Part shown: piece by piece, positions 14,697 through 15,075 of the stretch | How the letters are laid out: every line of letters starts with the position of its first letter | Position numbering within the stretch: position 1 is the stretch's first letter | NCBI GenBank assembly: GCA_024644145.1 | Contig: JAHELO010000005.1 | Coordinates: forward strand, 1 to 15,075 | From: Christiangramia sp. | GTDB lineage: Bacteria > Bacteroidota > Bacteroidia > Flavobacteriales > Flavobacteriaceae | Length of the DNA stretch: 15,075 nucleotides | Reading direction: 5' to 3' | Translations under genes and position numbers: made by a program | Notes under the pieces: model-generated | Told to the model about the DNA's origin: nothing | Databases searched by the model: none | The model's input: only the letters and a program-made list of their open reading frames with translations

Positions 14697-15075
14697 TTAG
14701 ATTCTTTTTTTATTCTTGTAAGCTACCAACATATCAATTAGTAAGATAGATGCATCTTCCATATCGTTTACGATACTGTCTATCTTAGCGATGATGTAGT
14801 TGTAGAAAATCTGAAGAATAATCGCAACGATCAAACCAAATACTGTAGTAAGAAGTGCTACTTTAATACCTCCTGCTACAAGTGATGGCTGCATATCTCC
14901 AGCTGCCTCAATACGGTCAAAAGCCTGAATCATCCCGATTACAGTACCCATGAAACCAAGCATAGGAGCAAGTGCGATAAATAAAGAAACCCAAGATACG
15001 TTCTTCTCAAGCTGTCCCATTTGAACACCACCGTAAGCAACAACTGCTTTCTCAGCAGCCTCAATGCTTTCGTCT
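14697..15075 (-). CDS. exbB: MotA/TolQ/ExbB family proton channel protein, 5' part outside the window
   Basis: This is the C-terminal 125 residues of an ExbB/TolQ-type inner-membrane channel subunit. The frame stays open to the window edge: codons before the Met at 15020 read DESIEAAEKAVVAYGGVQ, so that Met is internal and the gene is partial at its 5' end. Two transmembrane helices are visible. The first contains LFIALAPMLGFMGTVIGM, the family's characteristic LGTVxGM-like motif. The second is in KVALLTTVFGLIVAIILQIFYNY. With ExbD it forms the pentamer-dimer motor that uses proton flow. It is followed by the 145-residue membrane protein and two ExbD genes, all closely spaced; no TonB gene is within view. 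Confidence 0.93.
   Translation of the reverse strand, partial: DESIEAAEKAVVAYGGVQMGQLEKNVSWVSLFIALAPMLGFMGTVIGMIQAFDRIEAAGDMQPSLVAGGIKVALLTTVFGLIVAIILQIFYNYIIAKIDSIVNDMEDASILLIDMLVAYKNKKRI

Noticed and set aside
1..15075. Mobile elements, CRISPR arrays, tRNA/rRNA genes, defence systems
   Set aside because: Reading both strands I found no direct-repeat arrays, transposase or integrase motifs, tRNA cloverleaf or restriction/defence domains. The genes are contiguous core functions.

Overview
The window looks like a core chromosomal segment of a marine or environmental member of the Bacteroidota, most likely Flavobacteriaceae. The gene products read like flavobacterial core proteins: an Lrp regulator, a CarboxypepD_reg/DUF5686 outer-membrane protein and paired ExbD proteins. 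Base composition is moderately AT-rich. Shine-Dalgarno sequences are essentially absent. Several genes are preceded by the Bacteroidota-type promoter element TAnnTTTG. A genus such as Gramella/Christiangramia would fit, but that is only an impression. I see no mobile element, CRISPR array, rRNA or tRNA, and no gene-free stretch longer than about 200 bases.

Left part (1-2830). A stand-alone Lrp/AsnC regulator (+) converges on a membrane zinc metallopeptidase of the YugP type (-), and the two share a bidirectional terminator. A 197-base divergent promoter region then separates the peptidase from the translation/nucleotide pair pyrH-frr (UMP kinase and ribosome recycling factor). That pair ends at a long, strong terminator.

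Middle (2836-12345, all +). An outer-membrane DUF5686 protein with a CarboxypepD_reg N-terminal domain is followed by an RND/MMPL-family exporter. Next come asparaginyl-tRNA synthetase and an RluA-type pseudouridine synthase, 3 bases apart, the latter with a TTG start. After a terminator, rpoN (sigma-54) overlaps by one base a polytopic membrane protein that resembles a degenerate PAP2 phosphatase.

Right part (12314-15075, all -). Read 5' to 3' on the minus strand, there is a TolQ/ExbB/MotA-type proton-channel subunit cut by the window edge, a 145-residue four-helix membrane protein of unknown function, two different ExbD proteins, a strong terminator, and then a separate outer-membrane beta-barrel protein. 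The barrel gene's 3' end overlaps the 3' end of the PAP2-like gene by 32 bases. The ExbB-X-ExbD-ExbD cluster presumably energises outer-membrane transport through a TonB encoded elsewhere. The conserved-looking extra membrane protein and a CxxC motif in one ExbD are the least explained parts of the window.

Most of the window is ordinary housekeeping DNA. The most useful corrections are a later start for the beta-barrel gene, the TTG start of the pseudouridine synthase, and recognition that the ExbB reading frame runs off the edge. I did not find a convincing new defence, mobile or RNA system.
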